This document shows, piece after piece, positions 35,540 to 47,338 of a stretch of 64,000 bases of DNA; the stretch's first letter is position 1, and every line of letters starts with the position of its first letter. The notes beneath the pieces were generated by a model. It was given only the letters and a program-made list of their open reading frames with translations. It searched no databases and had not been told where the DNA came from. The DNA comes from Nemopilema nomurai (lineage: Eukaryota; Cnidaria; Scyphozoa; Rhizostomeae; Rhizostomatidae), in assembly GCA_003864495.1 (NCBI GenBank), contig ML133381.1, forward strand, positions 1 through 64,000. The letters are read 5' to 3'. The translations under genes and the position numbers were made by a program.

Positions 35540-37129
35540 GTTCAGTTTATTGCCCAATGTCACGGTAATCTGTCATTATTCCTTCATTCCACTCCAAGCC
35601 TTTAGATGTTGTTTATTCCGTTCATATTGCCGAGGGGTTTTAGGAAAGAGGCTCTCCTAGAAAGAAACCAAAAACAATGACCAACTAAGAAACCTTACTG
35701 GGCCATTCCCAGATGTGGGCCAAAGCCCCATGGCTCTAATTTCTGGGCATTTGTCCTAGTCAGTAAAGTAAATTTTATATCATAATGCACTTAATTGATC
35801 TCGATAGATACTATTCTATACCATTCTATTGAGTTCTATTGCATTGTATTCATTTCTATACTATTCTACTATTCATCCTATTCTAGAGTCAAAAAGTTTC
35901 AGAGAAGAAAGGTTAGCAACACAAAGATACACTTTTTAATACCAGCCTTTGGCAACATTCGTAATCATTTCATTCATAAACAATTCACTTACTTAAAACT
36001 CGAACAGAAGTAATGACTTCTCACTCTGAGCCAATGCAAGGTGTTCTTCAATAACAGTTTTGAAAAATTTGACTTTTGTTGCAGCCTGACAATTGATAAT
36101 AATGTAAACATTGATCTATTGATGAAAAGGAGCACTCTTTCTTGATTGGGGATTATCATTCTTTCGGAGCTCCTATCATAGAAACTCCCTTTTAGCTCAC
36201 TATTGAAGAAAGAAGAGGAAATATTTGCAAATGCAAAACGAAGGAGCAGAGATGATATTACACGGAATAGCACATTTCTATTTGTCGATGAATTAGTGAT
36301 GTTAAATCAATCTAATGAGAACTTGCGAAGAAAATGTTTGAAAAATTTTTGCAACTTGTGGAGAAACTTTTCAAAATCTTGCTATAAATCGTGATTTACA
36401 AATTAAAATTCAAAAGATTTTGAAGTTGCCTTGGTCTAAAAAGAATAATTCTTATTTGGTTTGAGCTCTAGCTGCCATATTTCTAAGAAACACGTTTCCA
36501 ATAAATTATGTGCAAGGAGGCTTTCTCATTGTGGTTTTTTATTGCTAAACTTAAGTTTATTGGGAGTACCAGGATTTTAAATTAATAATGATTCTATAAC
36601 GTTATGAAATACCTAAAAACTTCTCCTTTAGAAAAACATCTAATTTTCAAAAGTTGCAAAGAGCTCTTAACAGCAAGGAGAGATGCTAAGTCTGGAGTCT
36701 ACGAATTGGAATCGGGTCGACACTTTTGCAATATGAATGACGTCACAGGTTGCGGAGGTGGGGGCTGGACTCTGGCAATGAAAATCAATGGAACAAAAGT
36801 AATAGAACCATTCATGCTCCAATTTTCGCTTTTTCATTTATTGAATTGGTGTTAAAGTACCTTACCTGACCATGCAGCATAAATGATATTGTAGCAATGA
36901 TTATTCAAGATTATTTTGTTGTTTCAAAGCATATGCTCATACTACATCCGGTATTAAAAAAAGCGATTGAAATAGTGAAATAAAGTAAATTATTGCTTGT
37001 CGAAAAGTAAGTAGTGGTTTTCCACGATTATTGAAGACAGATTTATCAAGAGACCATAGTTCTTTTATAGCTTCTCTGAAAAGGGCTTTGCATGTACAGC
37101 ATTCAGTGACAGAAGTTGCACTTAGCTAC

Positions 37130-37450
37130 CGTCAAAGCGCTATTAAGCCTTATATAGGGGCTTAAAAGAGAAAGGGGTTTATAAAAGTAAAAATGAACTC
37201 AAAGTAAAAATGCTATAAACATGTATTTAATGCAATGTTGTGCTAAGAAATGAGAAAGAAAGTCACGACCCTTATTCATTTGAAATTAAGAATTGGAAGC
37301 ATTAAAAACATTCCCGCTAAATTCTCTCGTTTAGCGTTTTTTGCCTTCTCTGGCTAACGGGGGTAGATTTTAAAGGGAGGGGGCTTATTTCAAATTCTTG
37401 CTTGAAAAGGGGGCTTAAGAGGGGGCATAAAAGAGAACGGGGCTAAATAG
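37130..37450. repeat. Degenerate GGGGCTTA-rich repeat in intron 3
   Basis: Variants of GGGGGCTTA and AAAAGAG recur near 37147, 37387, 37411 and 37421, some next to purine runs. Related words occur near 32197 and 38500. It looks like decayed non-coding repeat; no family can be named. Confidence 0.4.
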
Positions 37451-38093
37451 AGCTTTGACAGTATTTTAAAACAAAATGGCAGCCTCTTCTATTTACCAAA
37501 TGACGTATATTATTTTTGGATGTGTTCTTGCAAGTTTACAGGCTTCTTAATGAAGCTCTTTAATCAGTAGGCCTTACGCTTTCAAAGACTCTTTTGTTCA
37601 CATCTAGAGCACATTCGAACCCAACTCTGAACATTGGTTTAGTGACACAATATACAATACAGATCTTGGGATCCAGTCATTCTACGAAAACGAGGCAAAG
37701 TTCCCGGCATTCAGTAGAATCCCATTCGACGAAATATGCATTGGCATGGGAATTTCGTCTGTTGTCAATTGGCTTCATCTACCACTCAAGAGCCCATCAC
37801 TTCATGCTATCTTCAAATACAATTCTTTTATTCCATTATCTGTGCCATCATCTACCTGGTTGCGCTTAATGCCAGTTGCTACAACCTTCGTGGAATGCAT
37901 CGATTCTGGTCTTAATATCCCAAATCATGATCACTCAATCGCAGCGAGAGTAGGCCTGATTTCCTACCCATATACCAGCTGCATGACGTCGTACTCTATT
38001 ATTGGATTGGGTACAGCAGGTGCTTTTTCATGCGGGAACTCCAACATTGGCTCGCATTCTATTGCCAGGATGGGATACATACTCATTAAGTAA

Positions 38094-39210
38094 ACATAAT
38101 CACTCACGCAGAAAATGTAGTTTTTGTCCTCTTTATTGTTTAATTTCTTTTTTTATAAAGCTGTGGTACGAGAATCGAATAGATTGTTCATGGCAAAACA
38201 CGATGCTTATTTCCTATGGTCAATGTTCACATTGAATTTGCACATATATTTGTCAACAATCGAAGCTACCTTAACATTGTGCCACAACCAATCTTTAGCG
38301 ATTTTTTCACCCGGAGTGTGACAAAGGCAATTGAAAAGCGTCCTGCAATATTCCTTAACATGCATATTCATGTGTATTCAAAACTCAACTAAACTAAACA
38401 ACACTATTATAGTAACAACAGTTAAATGAATATAAGTAGACATGAATATAACAGCATTTAGCACAAATTATAGGTTTGCTGAATTTGTAAGGAGGGGCTT
38501 ACTCAATAGGTATACTAATGGAGGAAAACGCCCCCCGCTCTGTTTGCCTTTTTGATTTAAAAGACAATATTGGTTGCAGGTGTTGTCGTGCCGACTTTAG
38601 AGGAGCATTTTGGTGGAGCTCCAGTCCTTGCAGAAGCTTTGCTCTCGGCTCCTCTTTGTCTCTGACCAATATGAAATTTAGAGGGTAAAACCCGGGAGGC
38701 CCCCTTCTTATTAGCCCCTCTCTCTCGCTTATTGATTTTTCAATTGTTTTCCAATCTCTTTTGCTCTTATTAGTGACCGTTCAGGAACATGCCGTCAGTA
38801 TTGAAAATGATCCACTGATGGCGCATTTCTCCAAACAAACACATGAAGAAAACTATTTTTACCCAATTTTTCGTTGATCAATCAAAACCTAAAGAGAAAA
38901 ACAACTTACTTTATTTGCACCATGCAGTGGGGAAGAAAATATAGTCATCTGGTCCCGACTGCAGATGGTGCTTACAATTCAACAGAATTACAATAGTCAA
39001 TAATAAGTTTTTATCACATTAGATGTCGGAAGAAATCGGTCATAAAGATAAGTTCTGAACTGTTATTAGACAGTCCAGAATGCCCATAAATGTTGAGAGA
39101 AAAATTCCAGGAATATCTAATGTGTGACAAACTTACTCAAAATTCAATGATTAGATGAACAAAAAACAGTAAATAGAACGGGTAGGGCGCTGCTGGTAGT
39201 TTTATTCGGT
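38094..39210. other. Intergenic stretch, no gene recognised
   Basis: AT-rich with a GC-rich island near 38670-38750 (CCCGGGAGGCCCCC). No coding support on either strand. Confidence 0.5.
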
Positions 39211-39603
39211 TTACTCTAGCCTTCCATTTGACAAAATGAATGATATTGTTGCTTCCAAAATCAACTTGTTCGCAATATTGTTGAACCGTGGATTACCAAA
39301 AAGGATTAGTTCACATAGGGCCTCAGAGTTAAGATTATCAAGCTCAAGTCCTGGGATTTCTGAAAGCTGATTAAAGAGATCGTTACGCATCAGGTCATAC
39401 ATGGGGCAATGCAGGAGAAAATGCTCATTGTCCTCAATGCCTGTATTGCACGTGCAGATAGGACTCAAAGATTCAAAGTTGTGCCGAAACTTGTGCTCGC
39501 TTAGGGGACTGAATCTAACCCGGAGCATAGTTAAGCATCTCACACCCCCTTTTACAAGATTTTTCTCAGATTTCTGACCGCATATTACGGCCCTCCCTTC
39601 CAC
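39211..39603 (-). pseudogene. Non-LTR retrotransposon (LINE) 3' coding fragment
   Basis: The 130-codon frame shows the C-terminal signature that follows reverse transcriptase in many animal LINEs: LSEHKFRHNFESLSPICTC, then IEDNEHFLLHCPMYD, a C-x-C...H...C zinc-knuckle-like motif. No reverse transcriptase domain is found upstream on that strand, so this is the usual 5'-truncated insertion. The frame is closed by a stop at its 3' end, as expected for the natural end of the polyprotein. Confidence 0.75.
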
Positions 39604-41052
39604 TGATTTCCACTAATCATTGCAAATGTACACAATAGTTTGCTGCATAACTTACGGGGACCCTACCACTTGGGGGCTCCTAGGAGTTGCTCTAACCCCA
39701 ATCATTGTGCATTACGCCACTCTACTAGCTACTGCTATCTTAAATCATATAACTAATCATATAACTAATAAATAATTTGCTACAAGAAAAGGGGCCTTTT
39801 GTGGCTCTTGCTGAGGGGGGCAGCCGGTAGCCCGACCGGAGCATTTCTCAGATTCTGCATCTGCGTGAACACTGTATATCCATATACTAAGGGGGTTGGC
39901 GTAACACGGCTAACATAACCGTGGCTCGAGTTATGATCAATTTAAAACAGAAGGAATAAAACAGTGTAGAGACATACGATGTATGAGGGTATATAGTTCA
40001 GAAAGTTACCGTCGATTTTCTGATACACCAAAAATGATGAATGACGTGTTTGTAACAAATAGCGCAAGGCTTCATTGGCAATATTAGTACCTCGGATTTT
40101 CTTTTGTGCCCTTTGAGTCTTAAGTAGCATGCTTTTGACGTAAAGGCAAAACAACCCTAATATTCATATTTTGTGTGTAGAATATAAAATTCAAATAGAA
40201 GCATATGTAACGGAAAGAATAAAAATGTGTTTGAACAAGCAGAACGATTTTCAAGCATTTTAGAAAGGTTTGTTGAGACAGCTGCACAAATTTTCCCCTA
40301 GAGTGCTTTTATGCACTACCTAGAACCGTAAATCAGACAATTTATAGCTAGCAAAGCCGAAACCACTTGAAAGTGAAAATCGAGTCAGTTACAACATTAT
40401 CGTTTGCCTGAGATTTGCATTACTAGGAGGCAAGACTGTGACCGATCTATTAATAAAACAAAACGTAAACAGACATTTGAGAGCTTTTCGCTTAACAGAG
40501 TATCACTTAACTTAACTTTCGCTTAATAAACCGAAGCTATTAATAACACTATTCTCTTACTTTCTTTCACTGTAGAGATGTGGAGGGAAAGTCAAAAAAG
40601 TATTCTTCACGAAATCTTGAATTGTAATCTTCATGAATAAGTTCTAATTTGCACTCTAAAAGAAACACCTTTGTCAAAGGAAAGTAGCAAGTCGAAAGAA
40701 ACCAAAGTAGTCTTCAAGCCAAAAGTAAACCTATGCGTAAGATAGCATATATTTAGTTCAAAGAACTAAATAATCATGTTTTGTACTTTTCTCTTTAGAG
40801 CCTCGTTTTATTAAAAATGTGGCTGAATCTAGTACAGGTAGCCTGTTTATATTCATTAAAAATTCGCAAATGCTTTGACAAACAAAAGGTGCAAATATGA
40901 GGTACTGAGCACTCAAAGAAAGCTTTTCTCTTCATAATAGCCAGGATTAAATAAATGAGTGACTGGTTGCCACTAAAAGAAAGTCAGTGAGATAAATCGT
41001 CGCATAAGTCAGCTGCTAGTGTTCTCGTGTCTATGACAAGATTTCTAGCAAA
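39604..41052. other. Intergenic stretch upstream of the second PAN gene
   Basis: No coding region recognised. It probably holds the 5' regulatory region of the gene at 41053, without a motif I can name. Confidence 0.5.
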
Positions 41053-44000
41053 ATGAAGGATGCTAGAATATCTATGCTTGTACATTTTTCTCTAATTCAA
41101 TTTGCCTTGAGTAGTCAAGGCGTTGTAACTTATGTTCAAGAGAAGGCAAGATCGTTCTGCCCAAGCGTTGAGATTAATGTTTTTACGGTACCAAGTCAGA
41201 TCCACTGTGTTCATAGGTGCATGCAAGAAGACAAATGCAACGTGATAAATTACAGGTTGGAAGATCATGTTCAGAAGAATTGCGAGGTATTGTCTGGTAT
41301 GGACTGCGTCATTGAAGAATATTCGAAGTGGAGAACAATTACTGTTAAGGTAAAAACTGCTTCTCACTCGGTGAAGAAGAGCAAGCTTGTGCAAATCTCT
41401 ATATATTAGTAGTTTATCAAGAGTAAAATTAAATCTGTGTTTACCCTACATCTCTTTAGTCAAGTCAATGCTCTATGCGACCGGTAAACGAGTAATACCA
41501 GCCTTACGGTGGTTAATTTCCATCAAATTCAAGCATATCAAAATAGCTCACATTGCTCACCACTAACATCTCGAAATGCCAATGTTTTGCTGATTAACAG
41601 TGATGCAACTTAGCCCAGAAGAAAATTAACATCGATGAAAATTATGGCAAAAATCTACGCCGGGAAAATTGACTGCAGTCTGGATAGCCAAAGAGGATTT
41701 CATGTTTAATGATTGATAACTTTGATTAAAGGCTTGGTGAGAATTCACAATCGTCAGGTATACAGAAAGATATCATGCAGCTCCAATACATTGCAGCATT
41801 GACTTGAATTTGTGATCAAGGGATGCAGCTATGTAAAAAAACTGTTATAAACATACAGGCATTATTTCTATGATTAACACGATTAACACTGATTCAAAAT
41901 TTATTCTATATCAAACAAAATAGGACTGCTAACGATGATCATCAATTATTTTTTTATTAGTCGAAATACGAGCAGCAAGGAGATGTTCCAGGTAGTTCAA
42001 ATAGTTCGGCTCAATTTTTAAACCATTGTGACCGTTATTCATTTTTTCAGTTGACTGTTTATGTTGCAGTACATTTTGTGAATCCCACAAACGCATCAAT
42101 GCTTTTCACATGAAACATTTTTACGTCTAGAAAGAAAGAAAAAAGGTGGAACCTAAAGGTGAGTGATGGAATGCCATTTGTGTCATATCTAAAATGTCAT
42201 GTCACTATAACCTTTCTTCCAACTGTGATTTGTTCTATTGCTCGAGCATGGTGAAGAAGATTGGATTTTCCATAGTTGTAATGAAATGTTGGAAATGTGT
42301 TGAGTACTGAACGTTGAGGAAGCATGAATTTCCATAATAAGATACATTTTTGGCCATGTGCTGAATGGGTTAGTTTTTCAAAAGCATCGGTGCTTCTTGA
42401 ATGCTCCTACGGAGTTCCAATGCAAGTGAAAATAACCTGAGCAATTACAAAACTTAATAATACTGCTTACTACTCTTTAGTGATTTTCGATTCACAAATG
42501 GCTATTTGTTCTGCAAGCCTTTGGTCAGTTTCCGACGCTTGTAAACCTTGTAAAAACGAAAAACCCCTTTTATCAGTATTCTGGAACTAGAGCAATAAAG
42601 ACACTCCAGTGGAATGCGGTGTATGGTGAGGTTTCGAAATGTGTCACCAGCTAGATTCAAGTTTGGCACAAGTGAGCCAATTGATTGTCTATAAAGCAGT
42701 CGTTGCAACTGACTTTGCTGATTAGGTGACAAAATAGCTTTGGGTTTTATGCAAAAATTCCTCACGGCCATGTCAAACTGCCGATTCGATTTTCAAGAAG
42801 TCGTATCGCAAGAGTAGCCGCTTAGAGTTCTGTGAATGCTTTAGTCCACAGACTCAAAACCTCTTAAATCTTACGTGCCTATATTTCGTCAAGGTTTGGA
42901 GGTGATCTTTTCCCGTGCCTCATTGAATCAGCCACAGCGCCGAACTTGAAAGTTGAGAGTCGCGTAAATGAAAAGAAGGGCTGTAAGAATCAAGTAGCTT
43001 CTTTTGATCTAGTCACCTGACTTCAGCAATTAACATACATAATCAACTGACACGATCACCTTCTTCAAGTCATGTGATCAATTTCGAAACATACCTCACA
43101 TTCACCTTAGTTAGTCCGAAAAAAGGTAGACGCTTTTCTCTTTTCTCAAATGACAAGTCAGAAACAGCTTTCCAATCTAAGTATATTATGAATGAGCAAA
43201 GTTTTACAGGCAGACGACCGGTTATCGATATATCCTGTCTTGTCTATCAAAGCCGGAAGAGTTTAGCTCTGCAGGAATCACGGCCTACAGAACAAACAGA
43301 AGGGCTTTCCAAACCAGACGAAAGTCGAACTAGAAGTAGCAAGCTATGAACTCACCAGAAAGGGATATGTTGGCCTTTGGACGTCTTAGAATGGCCCCTT
43401 TCTGAATTTCAATCGATTTTCTTCTGGCAAACTCAAGTTTCTTCAAAGACAGAATCGCGGGCATAGTCAGAATCTCGCTTCTTCTTGAAAAGAATTGCCT
43501 CTTTTCCCGGCGCTGAGTGTGCATGTATCTGGTTAGTTTTTCACACTCTTCAGGCCAAATGCAGGCCAAGTATTATTCAATATCTACCAAATACATCTAC
43601 CTGCATTTATGAGAGTGTTTCCGAGCTGGTATTCACTTAAAGCAACTGAGAAACCAGATTGACTTTGGTGTAAACATAAAAAAATGCACCAAGGGACATG
43701 CAATCGTTAACTCTTGGGAATAAGGTATTCAATAAAAGCAGCTGAATTCGCATCAACAAAGCTGCACGAATATTTGGTAACAAGAACAGAGGAAATTCGC
43801 TTGTTATAGTTAGCGAAAAATAAACTCAAGTGATAGAGAGAAAATTTGGCTGAATTCGAAAACATTTGCTGAGTATGAAGATCAGTTGAGTAAAAGCTCT
43901 CAGAAGCAGTGAATTGAGGAGTTTTGCCAACTACATTCTCTTCAGAATTCGACTTTTTGCTATTTATTTTTATAGTTATTTATCATTTTGTTTTATACAA

Positions 44001-45728
44001 ATTTATGGAGAAGATACTTTAAAATTTAAGGTAAAGCCTTTGATTTTATTTTGAGGTATTCTTTTAAAATTCATACACTGAACACAATTACACTCTGTTC
44101 GAAAGTATATGTTTGCGTGAAACATTAAAAGTCTTTTTCAAGTACCGTTGCAGAAAGTAATGTTTTACTGTAGATGAGAAAAACTTATTTCCTAGTAATC
44201 TGTATTTATACGAATAAAAATTGGGGCTAAAATAAACCGAAGGGGAAATACGGAACACTTCAAAGCCATTTAACCATCAAATAGTTAAGCAATCTATTAT
44301 TCGATTTCTAGTCTTCAAAAGCTGCAAGGAATTGCTTGGAGAAAAGGGAGATGCCAAGACTGGAGTTTATGAACTGGAGTCGGGAAGACATTTCTGCAAC
44401 ATGGGTGACGTTCCGGGCTGCGGAGGAGGGGGCTGGACGCTGGCAATGGAAATGAACGGCATGAAGGTTGTTTGATATTATTGTTATCGTCTCCATGTTT
44501 TATTTATAAGCAATGTCTAAATGATATTCTCCTTAGCATTGACAGAAAATTAGGAAGAACACAACCTAATGCTGTGACATTCAATTTGCCATCACTGAAG
44601 CTAAGAACAACATGTTTTTATAAGGTTTAGACTGCTTCAAATAAAAACGGACGACAATTTCGACAAATACTGGACAAGCCAGGGTGATCGTATAGGAGAT
44701 TTAGAATCTGTTTGACTCCATTTTCTTATGGTTACACACTCCTGGGGTTTTTCAAAGCGCCAATTTTAGTTTGTATATCATGAAGGCGCTGCATCTGAAC
44801 AGGGGGTAACATAGTAGACAGGGTATCATAAGCTCATAACATACACGCACTAATTAAGACCCCAGGCGAAATGGATCTGTTTGTCCCAATGTGAACAGTG
44901 TCCAGTTTCCATACATATTGCCCAAGTTCCGTCCCAGGGACGGAACAAAGCTTGAAGTCCATTTTCCGGCACCAATTATTGAAACCAGCCTCGGGTCTGC
45001 GCAGATACGCCTTCGAAATAATACCCCGGAACCTAGATCCTTTCAATCACTACACAAACGTTTAAAAGGGGGCAAAAACAATTCGACTAACAATATTTCT
45101 AAAATGCAAAAAAATGAACCCAAAATCACAATCTCTCTTTACAAAATCACGAATCCGACCTACCTCTAATTGATCAGTTTCCTATCATACAATTACCTTC
45201 TTGGAGATGCTTTAATTTTTAGCCACTTGAATCTGTATATTATGTTGACAGAAAACATTCGCCGTCGACTCTTCATACTGGTCAAATGAAGAAGATTTCA
45301 ACACAGAAGAAGGTCTCGATTCAACTGGGGGTGTCGAGGCTAAATATCCTGCTTTCAGCAAAATCTCGTTTGCTGAAATATGTGTTGGAATGATGACATC
45401 CGACTTGAAATGGTTAAAAATTCCAGTTAGCGGCTCATCTCTTCTGGACCTTTTCAGAAGCGGTGCTCATGTACCGAGTGGCCTGGGACAAAGTGCATGG
45501 AACAACTTGGCTGGTAATTATGGGATGCCTTGCAATGCAATCAGGGAGGGCATAAATGTGAAAATATTTGGCAATATCGTTTCAAGAATTGGCTTTGCAA
45601 GTAATGTTGATGGAAGTTGCGCTTACCCTAGCTACGTCAGTGGACTAGGCACGCGTGTGTTTGCATGTGGCACTATATTTGATGGAGTGCCAATAAACCT
45701 TGCCTTAGGATTCATACTTATTAAATAA
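41053..45728 (+). CDS. PAN plus fibrinogen-like secreted protein (USOMP5-like)
   Basis: Four exons, 41053-41349, 42131-42158 (28 nt), 44312-44466 and 45252-45728, give 318 residues with consistent phases (0, 1, 0). Residues 1-23 are a signal peptide (hydrophobic SMLVHFSLIQFALSS). The rest of exon 1 is PAN/apple-like, with Cys in SFCPSVE, HCVHRCMQ, DKCNVINY and KNCEVLSGMDC. Exon 2 is a short Lys/Glu linker. Exon 3 has CKELLGEKGDAKTG and GCGGGGWTLAME, the fibrinogen-like start. Exon 4 (YWSNEEDFNTEEGL, AEICVGMM, FACGTIF, LGFILIK) is typical of the coral 'skeletal organic matrix protein 5' group. The exon 3 donor is GTTGTT, which is weak; read-through would stop two codons later. AATAAA overlaps the stop codon. 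The product is probably extracellular; a matrix or recognition role is inferred from the family only. Confidence 0.8.
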
Positions 45729-47338
45729 AAAGCGTACATTTGTCTGAAGGAAGAAATCACATGCACAATCAAGAACATTGGTTGATTTTGCTGTTTTTTA
45801 ACAACAGTTGCAGAGTAGTTTTAAAACATTAGCTTGTATTTGATTTTGAGATAAAATTAAGGTATAAACAAATCAAAGGAGCGTTTAGAGCTTAGCTTTT
45901 AGCACTTGATTAATATAACGATTGGTCTTCAAAATGATGATTATGATGAGATATGTTGATTGATTCAATGAAATTACTCAGGTATTATTCCTGAGATGCA
46001 AAAAGAATACTTTGATCCATGCGCTCTTTCTATCTTTTGGTCAAAATTTCCCGTTCTCGAACATTCTCAAGTTTGCTAGAGAGGGTAAATTTTACCCTGG
46101 AGAGGATAAAATTGAAAGTCCTTTACATGGAAATAAATAAAAGAAAATTGACGACAGAAAATAAGACTTTGCCTCGACAACTTGCGTACATTGTTACAGT
46201 GAATGGCTGCTAAAGAAATTTTCACCGATAAAATGGGAGATTTTCACCTAAAAAACCTTGTTATAATTATATATAAAGCAAAGATTTTGAATGACAAAAG
46301 AGTCAGTTCGATTCTCTTTATTTTATAATGATGAAATTAAAATTGAGCTACAAGCCATTGATGGTTAACGACGAGCTAAAGACAAATTAAATAATTTTTC
46401 GAATACCGTGAATAAATTACAATGGACACCAAAAACTTCAAAATCCTTAAAGACTAGATAAAGCAAAATCTTTTTACTTACAAATTGATCAAAAAATAGC
46501 AAAACATACTCCAACATTCAATTTCAAACAGAATACGATACAGTGGTGCAACTAAAAATTTAATTCAAAACATATTCAATAAGAAAAAATTAAAATATAC
46601 TTCAAGAATTTAAAGAATACAGGAACGACTTCTTCTAGGAAAATTGGTAAGTAAAACTGCTCTTTAGTAGCTGATGTAAACCTGGGAGAAAACTAGCTAT
46701 AATCTACTCCATAAAGTAGGCCTTAAAAATGGCAATAAAGTAGGCCTTAAGAAAAAGAGTATTAGATAAAGTAGCCAAGCTAGAGTATCTAGGAACACTA
46801 CACGCAGCTTATACAGAATTATGTATCAGGTTGTGAAAATGCAGAAAGTCTTGACGTGGCCCTTGGATAACACAGTTAATTTTTTCGACAAAACAAACTT
46901 CAATGTAGTGGCCCTCTTTCGATGCAAGGGAACGAGAAAAAGTGGATGTTCACTTACAACTGAATAAGTGGAAAAATGTTTTAGCCGCCAATAATCGAAG
47001 AAGATACGTTTAGTGAGTGAGTGCATTGTTATGAGGATCAATTGAAATATTAAGATATCAGCTACCACAATTGCTACAAAGACAAAGTAGCAATTAGTTG
47101 CTTGGGTAACGAATGCATCACTGCAAGTCAGCTGCCTTTCGGCCAAATCAGATGCAATGTCAAACAGCAATACCGAAAGACAGTTGCCACTTTGCAATGG
47201 CATTAGAGAAAGTCACCTTTGCGTAACGTTGCAACAAACACAGCCACAAATAGTTACAATGATTTGCGAACTTTCAGCAATATGTCGATGCAGTTGGCTG
47301 AATGCTTGGGAACACACTGAGAACTGTGGTCAAACTTT
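45729..47338. other. Intergenic stretch between convergent genes
   Basis: It separates the 3' end of the PAN/fibrinogen gene (plus) from the 3' end of ZFYVE27 (minus). AT-rich; no coding or repeat structure recognised. Confidence 0.6.

Larger units (their letters stand above)
35051..38093 (+). pseudogene. PAN plus fibrinogen-like secreted protein (USOMP5-like), frameshifted copy
   Basis: Four exons: 35051-35346, 35887-35911 (25 nt), 36632-36798 and 37608-38093. Exon 1 encodes a signal peptide (MSSTFHVLICISLIQT) and a PAN/apple-like Cys pattern (CPNVEKK, CVQKCV, NCSAVNY, GNCE). Exon 3 has the fibrinogen-like core GCGGGGWTLAMKING. Exon 4 has DEICIGMG and ends GYILIK, aligning along its length with the downstream paralogue at 41053. 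Reading phases agree at all junctions except for one defect: two extra bases near 35281 put a stop at 35285 just after GNCE, and the paralogue's pattern resumes in another frame up to the donor at 35346. With that exception it is 323 codons. It is a recent pseudogene, or an intact gene with an assembly indel. The product would be extracellular; its function is unknown. Confidence 0.75.

Noticed and set aside
42502..42771. 89-codon minus-strand frame in the same intron
   Set aside because: Charged but without a recognisable family; no supporting splice structure.
43330..43569. Exon-like minus-strand frame with a good GTGAGT donor at its end, in the intron of the second PAN gene
   Set aside because: The acceptor is poor, no matching exon was found on either side and the peptide is not recognisable.
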